Assembly (NCBI RefSeq): GCF_900108565.1
Contig: NZ_LT629971.1
Location: 1,178,001 to 1,242,000 of the forward strand
Length of the DNA: 64,000 nucleotides
Direction: 5' to 3'
Origin: Mycolicibacterium rutilum
Lineage (GTDB): Bacteria > Actinomycetota > Actinomycetes > Mycobacteriales > Mycobacteriaceae
The position numbers were made by a program, and so were the translations under genes. The notes under the pieces are model-generated. The model had not been told where the DNA came from, did not search any database, and worked only from the letters and a program-made list of their open reading frames with translations. Numbering within the stretch: the stretch's first letter is position 1; each line of letters begins with the position of its first letter. This document shows, piece by piece, positions 7,566 to 16,530 of this stretch.

Positions 7566-9167
7566 TCACCGCCGCCGCGGCGTTAACGCGCCGGTGGCGG
7601 CGCCGTGCGACGGCGGCGCCGAAACCGCGTGCTGCTGTTGGCCCGTCATGAACGCGACGATGGCGGCCCGGTCCTCCGGCGAGGGCAGCCCCATCCCCGC
7701 GGTATAGCCGTACACCTCGTGCAGCGGTGTGGATCCCGTTCGGCCGTCGAGGATGTCGATCGACTCCGTGCCGATCAGGCCGGGATGCTCGACGCCGCAC
7801 GCCTCGGCCACCTTCACCAGATCGCGCCGCAGGGTCTTGATGTAGTTGGCCACCCGCACCGCCTTGACCTCAGGCACCAGTCCCCGGGCCAGCCAGGCGT
7901 TCTGGGTGGCGACGCCGGTGGGACAGGTGTCGGTGTGGCACTTCTGCGCCTGGATGCAGCCGACCGCGAGCATCGCCTCGCGCGCCACGTTGACCATGTC
8001 GCAGCCCAGCGCGAACGCCACCACGGCGTTGTCCGGCAGGCCCAGCTTTCCGCTGCCGATGAACGTGACCGCCTCGTGCAGGCCGCGTTCGGCGAAGATC
8101 CGGTACACCTGCGCGAAGCCGAGCTGGAACGGCAGCGAGACCGTGTCGGTGAAAATCAGCGGCGCCGCGCCGGTGCCGCCCTCGCCGCCGTCGATGGTGA
8201 CGAAGTCGACGCCGCGCCCCGTGGTGTGCATCAACTCGGTGAGCTCGTACCAGAAGTCGAGGTCGCCCACCGCGGCCTTGATGCCGACGGGCAGACCGGT
8301 CTCGGCAGCCAACAGCTCCACCCAGTCGAGCAGGCTGTCGGCATCGGTGAACTCGGCGTGGCGCGAGGGGCTGACGCAGTCGCGGCCTTCGGCGATGCCG
8401 CGCGCGGCGGCGATCTCCGCGGACACCTTCGGCGCCGGCAGCAGCCCGCCGAGGCTGGGCTTGGCGCCCTGACTGAGTTTGATCTCCAGCGCCCGCACCG
8501 ACGCGCCGGCCACCACGTCCTTGAGCTTGTCGAGGCTGAACCGGCCCTCGGCGTCGCGACACCCGAAGTAGGCGGTGCCGATCTGGAAGATCAGTTCGCC
8601 GTCGTGCCGGTGATAGCGCGAGATGCCGCCCTCGCCGGTGTTGTGCAGACAGTCGGCCATCGCCGCGCCGCGGTTGAGGGCTTCGATCGCGTTGGCCGAC
8701 AGGGACCCGAAGCTCATCGCGGAGATATTGACGACCGAGCTGGGCCGAAACGCTCTGGCCCTGCCGCGGGCGGCGCCGAGGACCTTCGCGCTGGGCAGGT
8801 CGATCTCGTGTGACGCCGACGGGTTCGACTTCGGGGCAGCCCTGCCGAACGTGCTGTGCTTGATCACCGGATAGCCGGTCGCGTGCTCGATGTCGTTGTC
8901 GGTGCCGAACCCGAAGTAGTTGTTCTCCTTCTTCGCCGACGCATACACCCACCGGCGCTGATCGCGTGTGAACGGCCGTTCCTCGTCGTTGGCGGCGACG
9001 ACGTACTGGCGCAGTTCCGGGCCGATCGCCTCGATGAGGTAGCGGGCATGCCCGACCAGCGGGAAATTGCGTAGCAGCGCGTGCTTGCGCTGAAAGACGT
9101 CGCGGGCAGCGACGGCTGCCATTGTCGAGGCCACCGCGGCGGCGAGGTGGCGGACCGTCTTGCTCAT
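7566..9167 (-). CDS. FMN-binding glutamate synthase family protein
   Basis: This 533-residue protein has one N-terminal hydrophobic stretch followed by the glutamate synthase central/FMN barrel. VTIDGGEGGTGAAP and FALGCDMVNVAREAM are the FMN/phosphate loops, and the C-x5-C-x4-C pattern (CIQAQKCHTDTCPTG) is the [3Fe-4S] cluster site of glutamate synthase. It lacks the glutaminase and FAD domains of GltB and GltD, as is normal for this stand-alone family. The physiological reaction of such proteins is not settled. The N-terminal segment suggests membrane association. Confidence 0.9.
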   Translation of the reverse strand: MSKTVRHLAAAVASTMAAVAARDVFQRKHALLRNFPLVGHARYLIEAIGPELRQYVVAANDEERPFTRDQRRWVYASAKKENNYFGFGTDNDIEHATGYPVIKHSTFGRAAPKSNPSASHEIDLPSAKVLGAARGRARAFRPSSVVNISAMSFGSLSANAIEALNRGAAMADCLHNTGEGGISRYHRHDGELIFQIGTAYFGCRDAEGRFSLDKLKDVVAGASVRALEIKLSQGAKPSLGGLLPAPKVSAEIAAARGIAEGRDCVSPSRHAEFTDADSLLDWVELLAAETGLPVGIKAAVGDLDFWYELTELMHTTGRGVDFVTIDGGEGGTGAAPLIFTDTVSLPFQLGFAQVYRIFAERGLHEAVTFIGSGKLGLPDNAVVAFALGCDMVNVAREAMLAVGCIQAQKCHTDTCPTGVATQNAWLARGLVPEVKAVRVANYIKTLRRDLVKVAEACGVEHPGLIGTESIDILDGRTGSTPLHEVYGYTAGMGLPSPEDRAAIVAFMTGQQQHAVSAPPSHGAATGALTPRRR

Positions 9168-9206
9168 GCCGTCAGCGTTGCCACCCCGACAGCAGCCGAA
9201 ACGGAT

Positions 9207-9635
9207 CTAGCGCGACGGTGTGCTCTGCGCCAGCGCCTTGATGTCCTCGAACCGCACGATCGTGCCGCCGCCGCCCCACGTGCCCTCGGGCTGTTCGTGC
9301 ACGAGCACCCAGACCCGCAGCGCGTCGGCGTCGGTGAGGCCGGTCGTCGCGAGCACCTGTTCGGTGACCTCCTTGACCAACCCCTCCTTGCGGCGGGCCG
9401 ACAGCGCGCCCTGCGGCACGGTCACATCGACCCGGAACCGCGGCAGGTCGTCCTCGAGGGCGGCAAAGCGGTCGCCGGGCACCTCGTCGACCCGGCACCA
9501 CGCCAGCGCACGAAAGACGGCGTTGTCCGGTGCGCCCTCCCACTTCAGCAGGGTGGCGGCCAGTGAGTTCTGCAGACCTTTGCGCGCGGTGTCGTCGAGC
9601 ACTCCGGCGGGCGTCGTCAGCTGGATCATCGGCAT
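9207..9635 (-). CDS. Tautomerase-superfamily protein
   Basis: This 142-residue protein starts Met-Pro. Removal of Met would expose the N-terminal Pro used as a general base in 4-oxalocrotonate tautomerase-like enzymes. The second half repeats the fold (PRFRVDVTVPQGALS, then a long helix), the tandem arrangement of longer superfamily members. It probably catalyses tautomerisation or a related reaction on an unsaturated keto acid. It is divergent from a TetR gene whose two operators lie between the starts, so expression is likely repressed by that TetR. Confidence 0.75.
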   Translation of the reverse strand: MPMIQLTTPAGVLDDTARKGLQNSLAATLLKWEGAPDNAVFRALAWCRVDEVPGDRFAALEDDLPRFRVDVTVPQGALSARRKEGLVKEVTEQVLATTGLTDADALRVWVLVHEQPEGTWGGGGTIVRFEDIKALAQSTPSR

Positions 9636-9645
9636 GACCTTCTCC

Positions 9646-9698
9646 TTATAACGATCGTCATAACCAGGTCTGACGGTAGGCTATAACGGTCGTCATAG
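9646..9698. promoter_or_regulatory. Two TetR-type operators between divergent genes
   Basis: Two near-identical palindromes, TTATAACGATCGTCATAA (9646-9663) and CTATAACGGTCGTCATAG (9681-9698), share the core TATRACGNTCGTYATA with centres 35 bp apart. One abuts the tautomerase ribosome-binding region and the other the TetR gene. Their symmetry and position indicate binding by the adjacent TetR dimer. Confidence 0.75.
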
Positions 9699-9712
9699 CA
9701 AGAAGGGGTTCG

Positions 9713-10300
9713 ATGGCCGAGGATCGCAAGGGGCGCCAGCGCATGGTCGCCGGCGCGGCGGACATGATCAGCCGGCGCGGCCTCAACGCGACCAGCGTCC
9801 GCGAGCTGGCCAAGCACACGAACGCTCCCCTGGGGTCGACGTATCACTACTTCCCGGGCGGCAAGTACGACCTGGCCACCGAGGCGGTGCGCTGGGCCGA
9901 CGGCGTCATCGCCGACGCCCTCACCGGCGAACTCGCGGCCGGACCGGAGGCGGGAGTGGCCGCCTTTCTCTCGATGTGGCGGAAAGTGGTGCTCGACAGC
10001 GACTTTCGGGCCGGGTGTCCAGTTCTGGCGGTCTCGGTCGAGGATTTGCCCGACGGCCACAGCGCGCCCCGCGACGCCGCGGCGGCGGCGTTTGCGCGCT
10101 GGACGTCGATGCTGGCCGCCTCGTTGCGGAACGCCGGGGCCGAGCCGGCCGCCGCCGAACGGCTCGCGACGCTCATCGTCGCCTCCGTCGAAGGCACCGT
10201 GGCGATCTGCCGAGCCCAGCGCGACATCGCCCCGCTCGATCTCGTCGCCGAACAGCTCGGCGGGCTCATCCGGGGTGCACTGGACAAAAGCCGCAGTTAG
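9713..10300 (+). CDS. TetR-family repressor of the divergent tautomerase gene
   Basis: This is a 195-residue regulator. Residues about 8-55 hold the TetR helix-turn-helix (TSVRELAKHTNAPLGSTYHYFPGGK), and the remaining helices form a ligand-binding domain of the type containing a conserved CPVLAVS segment. The ATG start is preceded by AAGAAGGGG. Operators in the 77-base divergent space support autoregulation and control of the tautomerase. The inducer is unknown but may be the tautomerase substrate or a toxic electrophile. Confidence 0.87.
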   Translation: MAEDRKGRQRMVAGAADMISRRGLNATSVRELAKHTNAPLGSTYHYFPGGKYDLATEAVRWADGVIADALTGELAAGPEAGVAAFLSMWRKVVLDSDFRAGCPVLAVSVEDLPDGHSAPRDAAAAAFARWTSMLAASLRNAGAEPAAAERLATLIVASVEGTVAICRAQRDIAPLDLVAEQLGGLIRGALDKSRS

Positions 10301-10389
10301 CGCGGGTTGACGGCGTCGCCCGGGGTTGAAACCATTGTGATCTAGGTCATAGGGCCGCTCGGTCCGATCGGCAGAGGGGCGGCACGCGC

Positions 10390-11490
10390 ATGACGACACG
10401 GGACAGGTACACCGACGTTCCCGAGCCCTACTCATGGGAGGTTCCGAGCGCCGGCGACGCGCGCTTCAACTGGGAGTACGACGACGGACGGGCCCGGCTT
10501 CTTTCCTTGTACCAGAAGGGGAAAGACAAGCAGTGGGACGCGCAGTCGCGCATCGACTGGACCAAAGACGTCGACCCGATGAACCCGATCGGACTGCCCG
10601 ACGAATTTCATCCGCTGTTCGGCAGCCCGATGTGGGAGACGGCCGACGAGGCGCGCCGAGCCGAGATGCGCCAGCACTCCCAGGCCTGGCAGTTCTCGCA
10701 GTTTTTGCACGGCGAGCAGGGAGCGATGGTCTGCGCCGCCAAGATCGTCGAGGTCGTACCGGATCTGGACGCCAAGTTCTATGCGGCCACCCAAGCCATG
10801 GACGAGGCCCGCCACGTCGAGGCGTTCTCGCGGTTCCTGCACGAGAAGGTCGGGTTGGTGTATCCGATCAACACGAACCTGACCGCGCTGCTGGAAGACA
10901 CGTTGCGTGATTCCCGTTGGGACATGCCATATCTCGGCATGCAGGTGCTCATCGAGGGACTCGCGCTGGCCGCCTTCGGTGTGCAGCGCGACCTGGCGCA
11001 GCCGGACTCGGTGGCCAAACAGCTGCTGGCCTACGTCATGCAGGACGAGGCCCGGCACGTCGCCTTCGGCCGGATCTCGCTGAAGGACTACTACTCGGAG
11101 CTGACCGAGGCCGAACGCGACGAGCGCGAAGAGTTCGTCGTCCAGGCCTGCTACCTGATGCGCGACCGGCTCCGCGGCGACGAGGTCTTCGAGACCCTCG
11201 GCCTCGACGTCAAGGCGTGCGCCGACTGGGTCGAGACGTCGCCGATGATGCTCCAGTTCCGCTCGCACCTGTTCAGCCGCATCGTCCCGATCGTCAAGGA
11301 CATCGGGTTGTGGGGCGAGAAGGTGCAAAAGGCGTTCCGGGACATGGGCGTGCTCGACATGGGCAGCTTCGACATCGAGACGCTGATGAAGGCCGACGAG
11401 GACCAGGCCGAGGCGCTCGACAAGGCGCACGCCGAGATGGCCGTGCGGGCCGGCGAGGTGGACGAGGTGATCGCCGCCGGGGCCAACTGA
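10390..11490 (+). CDS. Ferritin-like diiron oxygenase-type protein
   Basis: This 366-residue protein has a four-helix diiron pattern: HGEQGAM (first Glu), DEARHVEAF (Glu and His), IEGLALAAFG (third Glu) and DEARHVAFG (second Glu/His pair). These are the residues that bind two irons in the AurF-like, ribonucleotide-reductase-R2-like and acyl-ACP-desaturase-like proteins. It probably activates oxygen to oxidise a bound substrate. No electron-transfer partner is adjacent, and the substrate cannot be named. It stands alone between the TetR gene and the topoisomerase pair. Confidence 0.82.
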   Translation: MTTRDRYTDVPEPYSWEVPSAGDARFNWEYDDGRARLLSLYQKGKDKQWDAQSRIDWTKDVDPMNPIGLPDEFHPLFGSPMWETADEARRAEMRQHSQAWQFSQFLHGEQGAMVCAAKIVEVVPDLDAKFYAATQAMDEARHVEAFSRFLHEKVGLVYPINTNLTALLEDTLRDSRWDMPYLGMQVLIEGLALAAFGVQRDLAQPDSVAKQLLAYVMQDEARHVAFGRISLKDYYSELTEAERDEREEFVVQACYLMRDRLRGDEVFETLGLDVKACADWVETSPMMLQFRSHLFSRIVPIVKDIGLWGEKVQKAFRDMGVLDMGSFDIETLMKADEDQAEALDKAHAEMAVRAGEVDEVIAAGAN

Positions 11491-11600
11491 CCCGACCGGT
11501 ATCCGTCGCTGCGCCGTGCCACGCAGGTTGCACGGAGATGTCGTATGCGCCGTCTACGATTCCTGCGGCCCTCTCTCGGCATCGACACTAAGGACCAGCA

Positions 11601-13634
11601 GTGAGCTACACCGCCGCCGACATCACCGAACTCGACGATGTCCAGCACACACGCCTGCGGCCGGCCGTCAACCTGGGCCTCGACGTGCTCAACACCGCGC
11701 TGCGTGAACTCATCGACAACGCCATCGAGGAAGTCGCCGATCCCAGCCACGGCGGGTCCGCCGTGACGATCACCCTGCACGCCGACGGTTCGGTCAGCGT
11801 TGCCGACGATGGTCGCGGGCTGCCCGTCGACACCGACCCGACCACGGGCAAGAACGGCATCGTCAAGACGCTGGGCACGGCACGGGCGGGCGGGAAGTTC
11901 GACGCCCACGCCGATGCGACGGGCACGGGTGCCGGGTTGAACGGAATCGGCGCTGCGGCAGCGGTGTTCATCTCCGCCCGCACCGACGTGACGGTGCGTC
12001 GGGCCGGGAAGACCTACGTGCAGAGTTTCGGCCGTGGCTACCCCGGTGTGTTCGAGGGCAAGGAGTTCGACCCCGACGCCCCGTTCACCCGCGCCGACAC
12101 CCAGAAGCTGCGCGGCCTCGGCAACCGCAAGCCCGACGCGCACGGCACCACCGTGCGGATCCTGTTCGACCGGGCGGTGGTGCCCGATTCGTCGATCGAC
12201 GTCGGCGAGGTGCTGTTGCGCGCGCACGCCGCGGCCCGGATGTCCCCCGGCGTGCACCTGGCCGTGATCGACGAGGGCTGGCCCGGCGACGAGATCGCCC
12301 CCGCGCTGCTCGAACCCTTCGACGGTCCGTGGGGCACCGACACGCTGCTCGACCTCATGTGCACCGCCGCCGGCACCCCCGCCCCGGGCGTGCGCGCCGT
12401 GGTGGAGGGCCGCGGCGAGTACACCACCGGCCGCGGTCCGACGCCGTTCCGGTGGTCGCTGACCGCGGGTCCGGCCGAGCCGGCGACGGTGGCCGCGTTC
12501 TGCAACACGGTGCGCACCCCCGGCGGCGGGTCGCACCTGACGGCCGCGCTGAAGGGGCTGTCCGAGGCGCTGGCCGACCGCGCGTCGCGCATCCGCGATC
12601 TGGGCCTGGCCAAGGGCGAAGAGGGCCCGGAGGCCCAGGATTTCGCGGCCGTCACCGCGCTGGCCGTCGACACGCGCGCACCCGACGTGGCGTGGGACTC
12701 GCAGGCCAAGACGGCGGTGTCGTCACGCTCACTGAACGTCGCGATGGCACCGGACGTGGCGCGCAGCGTCACGGTCTGGGCGGCCAACCCGGCCAACGCC
12801 GACACGGTCACGCTGTGGACCAAGCTCGCCCTCGAGTACGCCAGGGCGCGGCGCAGCGCCGAGGGCGCCAAGGCGCGGTCCCGCGCGGCCTCGAAGGCCA
12901 AGGGCCTGGGAACCAACCTCTCACTGCCCCCGAAACTGTTGCCCTGCAGGGAAACCGGGCGCGGCTCGGGCGCCGAGCTGTTCCTCTGCGAGGGCGATTC
13001 GGCGCTGGGCACGATCAAGGCGGCACGCGATGCGACCTTCCAGGCGGCGTTCCCGTTGAAAGGCAAGCCGCCCAACGTCTACGGCTTCACCCTGAACAAG
13101 GCGCGGGTCAAGGACGAGTTCGACGCCATCGAGCGGATTCTCGGCTGCGGGGTGCGCGACAGTTGTGATCCGGAACAGTGCCGCTACGACCGCATCCTGT
13201 TCGCCTCCGACGCCGATCCCGACGGCGGCAACATCAACTCGAGCCTGATCTCGATGTTCCTCGACTTCTATCGACCGCTCGTCGAGGCCGGGATGGTCTA
13301 CGTGACGATGCCGCCGCTGTTCGTGGTGAAGGCCGGCGATGAACGGATCTACTGTCAGGACGAGGCCGAACGCGACGCGGCCGTGGCCCAGTTGAAGGCC
13401 GCCTCCAAGAAGCGGGTCGAGGTGCAGCGCAACAAGGGTCTCGGCGAGATGGATGCCGACGACTTCTGGAACACCGTGCTGGATCCGCAGCGCCGCACAG
13501 TGATTCGCGTTCATCCCGACGACGCCGAACGCAAGCTGCACCACACGCTGTTCGGCGGACCCCCCGAGGGCCGGCGCACGTGGATGGCCGACGTGGCCGC
13601 CCGCGTCGACACCCTGGCGTTGGACCTCGACTAG
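11601..13634 (+). CDS. Atypical type II topoisomerase, GyrB/ParE-like ATPase subunit
   Basis: This is a 677-residue GyrB-like subunit. The N-terminal GHKL ATPase has ELIDNAIEE (residues about 35-43), the DDGRGLP loop (about 68-74) and GLNGIGAAA (ATP lid). The Toprim region has LCEGDSA near 462 and DADPDGG near 537 for metal binding, and KGLGEMD follows. It is the size of GyrB but diverges strongly from housekeeping gyrase (for example GLNGIG in place of GLHGVG). It starts with GTG after AAGGACCAGCA and is followed 9 bases later by the GyrA-like partner. M. smegmatis carries an extra, atypical type II topoisomerase (TopoNM), and this pair is most likely its orthologue. Confidence 0.88.
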   Translation: MSYTAADITELDDVQHTRLRPAVNLGLDVLNTALRELIDNAIEEVADPSHGGSAVTITLHADGSVSVADDGRGLPVDTDPTTGKNGIVKTLGTARAGGKFDAHADATGTGAGLNGIGAAAAVFISARTDVTVRRAGKTYVQSFGRGYPGVFEGKEFDPDAPFTRADTQKLRGLGNRKPDAHGTTVRILFDRAVVPDSSIDVGEVLLRAHAAARMSPGVHLAVIDEGWPGDEIAPALLEPFDGPWGTDTLLDLMCTAAGTPAPGVRAVVEGRGEYTTGRGPTPFRWSLTAGPAEPATVAAFCNTVRTPGGGSHLTAALKGLSEALADRASRIRDLGLAKGEEGPEAQDFAAVTALAVDTRAPDVAWDSQAKTAVSSRSLNVAMAPDVARSVTVWAANPANADTVTLWTKLALEYARARRSAEGAKARSRAASKAKGLGTNLSLPPKLLPCRETGRGSGAELFLCEGDSALGTIKAARDATFQAAFPLKGKPPNVYGFTLNKARVKDEFDAIERILGCGVRDSCDPEQCRYDRILFASDADPDGGNINSSLISMFLDFYRPLVEAGMVYVTMPPLFVVKAGDERIYCQDEAERDAAVAQLKAASKKRVEVQRNKGLGEMDADDFWNTVLDPQRRTVIRVHPDDAERKLHHTLFGGPPEGRRTWMADVAARVDTLALDLD

Positions 13635-13643
13635 GAGTATTTG

Positions 13644-15782
13644 GTGACCGCCACCCTCGATGTTCCCGAGCAGAACCCCGACCTGGTGCTCGAGCAGAGC
13701 GCCGACGACTACTGGAACCGCTATCAGCTGACCTTCGCGCTCTACAGCGTCAGCGACCGCGCCATCCCGTCGGCGTTCGACGGGCTCAAGCCAGGTCAGC
13801 GCCGGCTGCTGTACCAGATGCACGATTCTCGGCTGCTGCCCGGCAACAAGCCGCAGAAGTCGTCGAAGGTGTGCTCGGCGGTGACCGGCAACCTGCATCC
13901 GCACGGCGGCGCGTCGATGTACGGGGCCGCGGCGCTGATGGCCGCGGAGTTCCAGCGGGTCAAGGTCATCGACGGCCAGGGCGCGTTCCCCCGTATCCAG
14001 GGCGACATCCCGGCCGCCGACCGCTACACCGAGATGCGGCTGTCGGCGCCGGGCGCGGCGCTGACCGCCGAACTCGACGACCACGCGGTGCCGATGGTGC
14101 CGACGTTCGACGGCGAGTGGACCGAGCCGACGGTGCTGCCCGCCCGGTGGCCGGTGCTGCTGTGCAACGGCGCGGTCGGCATCGCCGAAGGCTGGGCCAC
14201 CAAGGTGCCTGCGCACAACCCCCGCGAGGTGATGGCGGCCTGCCGCGCGCTGCTGAAGACCCCGAACATGACCGACGACCGGCTGGTCAAACTCATCCCC
14301 GGACCAGACTGGGGATCCGGCGCCCGCGTGGTCGGCACGGCTGGGCTGCGCGAGTACATCACCACGGGCAGAGGCCATTTCACCGTGCGGGGCACCGTGA
14401 CCGTCGACGGCAAGAACTGCATCATCACCGAGCTGCCGCCCGGCGTCGCGAGTGCCACTGTGCAGGACCGGATCCGGGCGCTCGTCGAGTCCGGTGAAAT
14501 GTCGGGGGTGGCCGACATGTCGGATCTGACCGACCGGCGCAACGGGCTGCGCATCGTCGTGACCGCAAAGCGCGGGCACAGCGCCGAGCAGATCCGCGAG
14601 CAGCTGCTGGCGCTGACACCGCTGGAGTCGACGTTCGCCGCCAGCCTGGTCGCGCTCGACGAGAACCGGGTGCCGCGCTGGTGGTCGGTGCGCGAGCTGA
14701 TCGCGGCGTTCCTGTCCCTGCGGGACAAGGTGGTGCTGCACCGCAGCGAGTACCGGCTGGAGAAGGTCACCGCGCGCAGGCACCTGGTGTCCGGTCTGAT
14801 GACGATCCACCTCGACATCGACGCGGCGGTCGCGGTGATCCGCGGATCCGACACCGTCGACGAGGCCCGCCAGGGACTCCAGGAACGATTCGGCATCGAC
14901 GCCGTGCAGGCCGATTACGTTCTGGCGCTGCAGCTTCGACGGCTCACCAAACTCGACGTCATCGAGCTGCAGGCCGAGGCGGAGAAGCTCGACGCCGAGT
15001 TCGCCGAGCTGACCGAGCTGGTGTCCAATCCCGACGCCCGGCGCCGGGTGATCGACCAGGAACTGGTGGAGACGGCGAAACTGTTCAAGGGCCCGGAGTT
15101 CGACCGCCGCACCGTGCTGGACGCGGAGGCCACCCCGGTGACGGCGAACGGCGGCGAGGACGGCCCCCGCGAGCGCAAGGTCAACACGGCCTGGCGGCTC
15201 GACGATCGCGGCGTGTTCTCCGACAGCCACGGCACGCTGCTCACCTCGGGTCTGGGCTGGGCGGTGTGGACCGACGGCCGGATCAAGTTCACCACCGGCG
15301 GCGGGCTGCCGTACAAGACCCGCGACATCCCGGTGGCGCCGGACATCACCAAATTGCTGGTTTCCGGCGTGATGCCGGAGGGGCACCACCTGGCGCTGGT
15401 GACGCGGCGCGGGAAGATCCTGCGCATCGACCCCGCAGCGGTGAACCCGCAAGGCGTGGCCGGCAACGGCGTCGCCGGTGTCAAGCTCGCCGGCGACGAC
15501 GATCAGGTGATCGCGGCGTTTCCGCTCACCTGCCAGAACGGTGAGGCCATCCTGTCGATCGCCGAGAAGAGTTGGAAGGTCACCGAAGTCGCCGACATCC
15601 CGGTCAAGGACCGCGGCGGTGCGGGCGTCGGATTCCATCCGTTCGTCAAGGGCGAGAACGCGTTGGTGTCGGCGACGGTGTCGGCGACCGGATTCGTCCG
15701 CGGCCGCAGGACCGTGCGGCCGGAGAATCGCGCCAAGGCCGCCGTCAAGGGACCGGGAAGCGACGTCACTCCGGCGGAGTGA
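13644..15782 (+). CDS. Atypical type II topoisomerase, GyrA/ParC-like breakage-reunion subunit
   Basis: This is a 712-residue GyrA-like subunit, shorter than gyrase A (about 840). The catalytic Tyr that attacks DNA is Tyr128 in ADRYTEMRL, and AFDGLKPGQRR and LHPHGG are the conserved DNA-gate motifs. The segment matching the quinolone-resistance-determining region reads HPHGGASMYG, with Gly at positions 89 and 94 where mycobacterial GyrA has Asp. The C-terminal part is a shortened wrapping domain without a canonical GyrA box. The GTG at 13644 has AGGAG upstream. It forms an operon with the GyrB-like gene and would assemble as an A2B2 enzyme changing DNA topology. Confidence 0.88.
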   Translation: MTATLDVPEQNPDLVLEQSADDYWNRYQLTFALYSVSDRAIPSAFDGLKPGQRRLLYQMHDSRLLPGNKPQKSSKVCSAVTGNLHPHGGASMYGAAALMAAEFQRVKVIDGQGAFPRIQGDIPAADRYTEMRLSAPGAALTAELDDHAVPMVPTFDGEWTEPTVLPARWPVLLCNGAVGIAEGWATKVPAHNPREVMAACRALLKTPNMTDDRLVKLIPGPDWGSGARVVGTAGLREYITTGRGHFTVRGTVTVDGKNCIITELPPGVASATVQDRIRALVESGEMSGVADMSDLTDRRNGLRIVVTAKRGHSAEQIREQLLALTPLESTFAASLVALDENRVPRWWSVRELIAAFLSLRDKVVLHRSEYRLEKVTARRHLVSGLMTIHLDIDAAVAVIRGSDTVDEARQGLQERFGIDAVQADYVLALQLRRLTKLDVIELQAEAEKLDAEFAELTELVSNPDARRRVIDQELVETAKLFKGPEFDRRTVLDAEATPVTANGGEDGPRERKVNTAWRLDDRGVFSDSHGTLLTSGLGWAVWTDGRIKFTTGGGLPYKTRDIPVAPDITKLLVSGVMPEGHHLALVTRRGKILRIDPAAVNPQGVAGNGVAGVKLAGDDDQVIAAFPLTCQNGEAILSIAEKSWKVTEVADIPVKDRGGAGVGFHPFVKGENALVSATVSATGFVRGRRTVRPENRAKAAVKGPGSDVTPAE

Positions 15783-15805
15783 CACCGGCGTACGGACGCC
15801 ACGCG

Positions 15806-16435
15806 TCACGAAGGCAAGACCGCCAACCAGATGTCGGCCAGCGTGTGCGCCGCGTCGGTGAGCGACGTGCCCTGCGTGAAGGCGCGGTAGAAGTACCGTT
15901 CGGTCATCAGCACCAGGGCGGTACTGATGGCCTGGGCGCCGTGGGGACCGTGGTCGTCGGGTACACCGGCGCGCACCAACACCGGCCAGGTGGCACCGCC
16001 CGCGGCCGCGAGCGCCGCCTGCCAGCAGGTCTCTATCTGGGGCACGCTGGGCGACAATTCGACCGCTGCCCGCATGACCGCGCCGTGCTCGGCCCACGCC
16101 CGTGCGGTCCGCGCGAGTCCCTGGCGCAGGGCTTCGCGCGGATCTTCGGGAGCGGACTGGTCGGCGTTTTCGATGGCGGCGACGACAGCGTCCGCCGTCC
16201 GCTGCACCAAGGCAGCCAACACGTCGTTCTTCGACCCGAAGTAGAAGTACAGCGCGCCGCGAGTGATGCCGGCCGCGGTGGCGATCGTCTCGACCGTGAT
16301 GCGGTCAGCGCCGCGATCGGCGAGCTGCTGTTCCGCGGCGTCCAGGATCGCCGCTTCGCGGAGGTCGCCCTTGCGCGGCGCCGTGCGGCGCCGCGGTGAC
16401 TGACCTTTCGGGGACGGCACGCGCCGATCGTACAT
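15806..16435 (-). CDS. TetR-family regulator, EthR-like
   Basis: This is a 209-residue TetR protein. The helix-turn-helix lies at residues about 45-70 (ITVETIATAAGITRGALYFYFGSK). The ligand domain ends with ALVLMTERYFYRAF, close in pattern to the EthR C-terminal region (LNLMNERTLFASF). A basic N-terminal arm (residues 5-22, many Arg and Lys) precedes the DNA-binding domain, as in EthR. It is divergent from the NTF2-fold gene at 16531 and may control it. No monooxygenase neighbour of the EthA kind is present, so the ligand is unknown. Confidence 0.85.
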   Translation of the reverse strand: MYDRRVPSPKGQSPRRRTAPRKGDLREAAILDAAEQQLADRGADRITVETIATAAGITRGALYFYFGSKNDVLAALVQRTADAVVAAIENADQSAPEDPREALRQGLARTARAWAEHGAVMRAAVELSPSVPQIETCWQAALAAAGGATWPVLVRAGVPDDHGPHGAQAISTALVLMTERYFYRAFTQGTSLTDAAHTLADIWLAVLPS

Positions 16436-16454
16436 CCCGATTTTCTACGGTGTG

Positions 16455-16482
16455 TTGATTTTTCTCATCGTGGCGTAGAGTA
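16455..16482 (+). promoter_or_regulatory. Putative promoter of the NTF2-fold gene
   Basis: TTGATT (16455-16460) and TAGAGT (16477-16482) are spaced 16 bp apart, about 50 bases before the ATG at 16531. Six-base arms TCTACG (16444-16449) and CGTAGA (16474-16479) flank and partly overlap it and may be the binding site of the divergent TetR. The assignment is by pattern only. Confidence 0.4.
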
Positions 16483-16530
16483 AATCCAGCACCGCATCGA
16501 AGCGGAGGAATCCGCAGGAAGAAGGACCTC

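Noticed and set aside
12921..16097. Very long minus-strand open frame (over 1000 codons) across the topoisomerase genes
   Set aside because: It is antisense to two clearly conserved genes, has an Arg/His/Gly-rich shadow composition and shows no family motif. High GC produces such frames.
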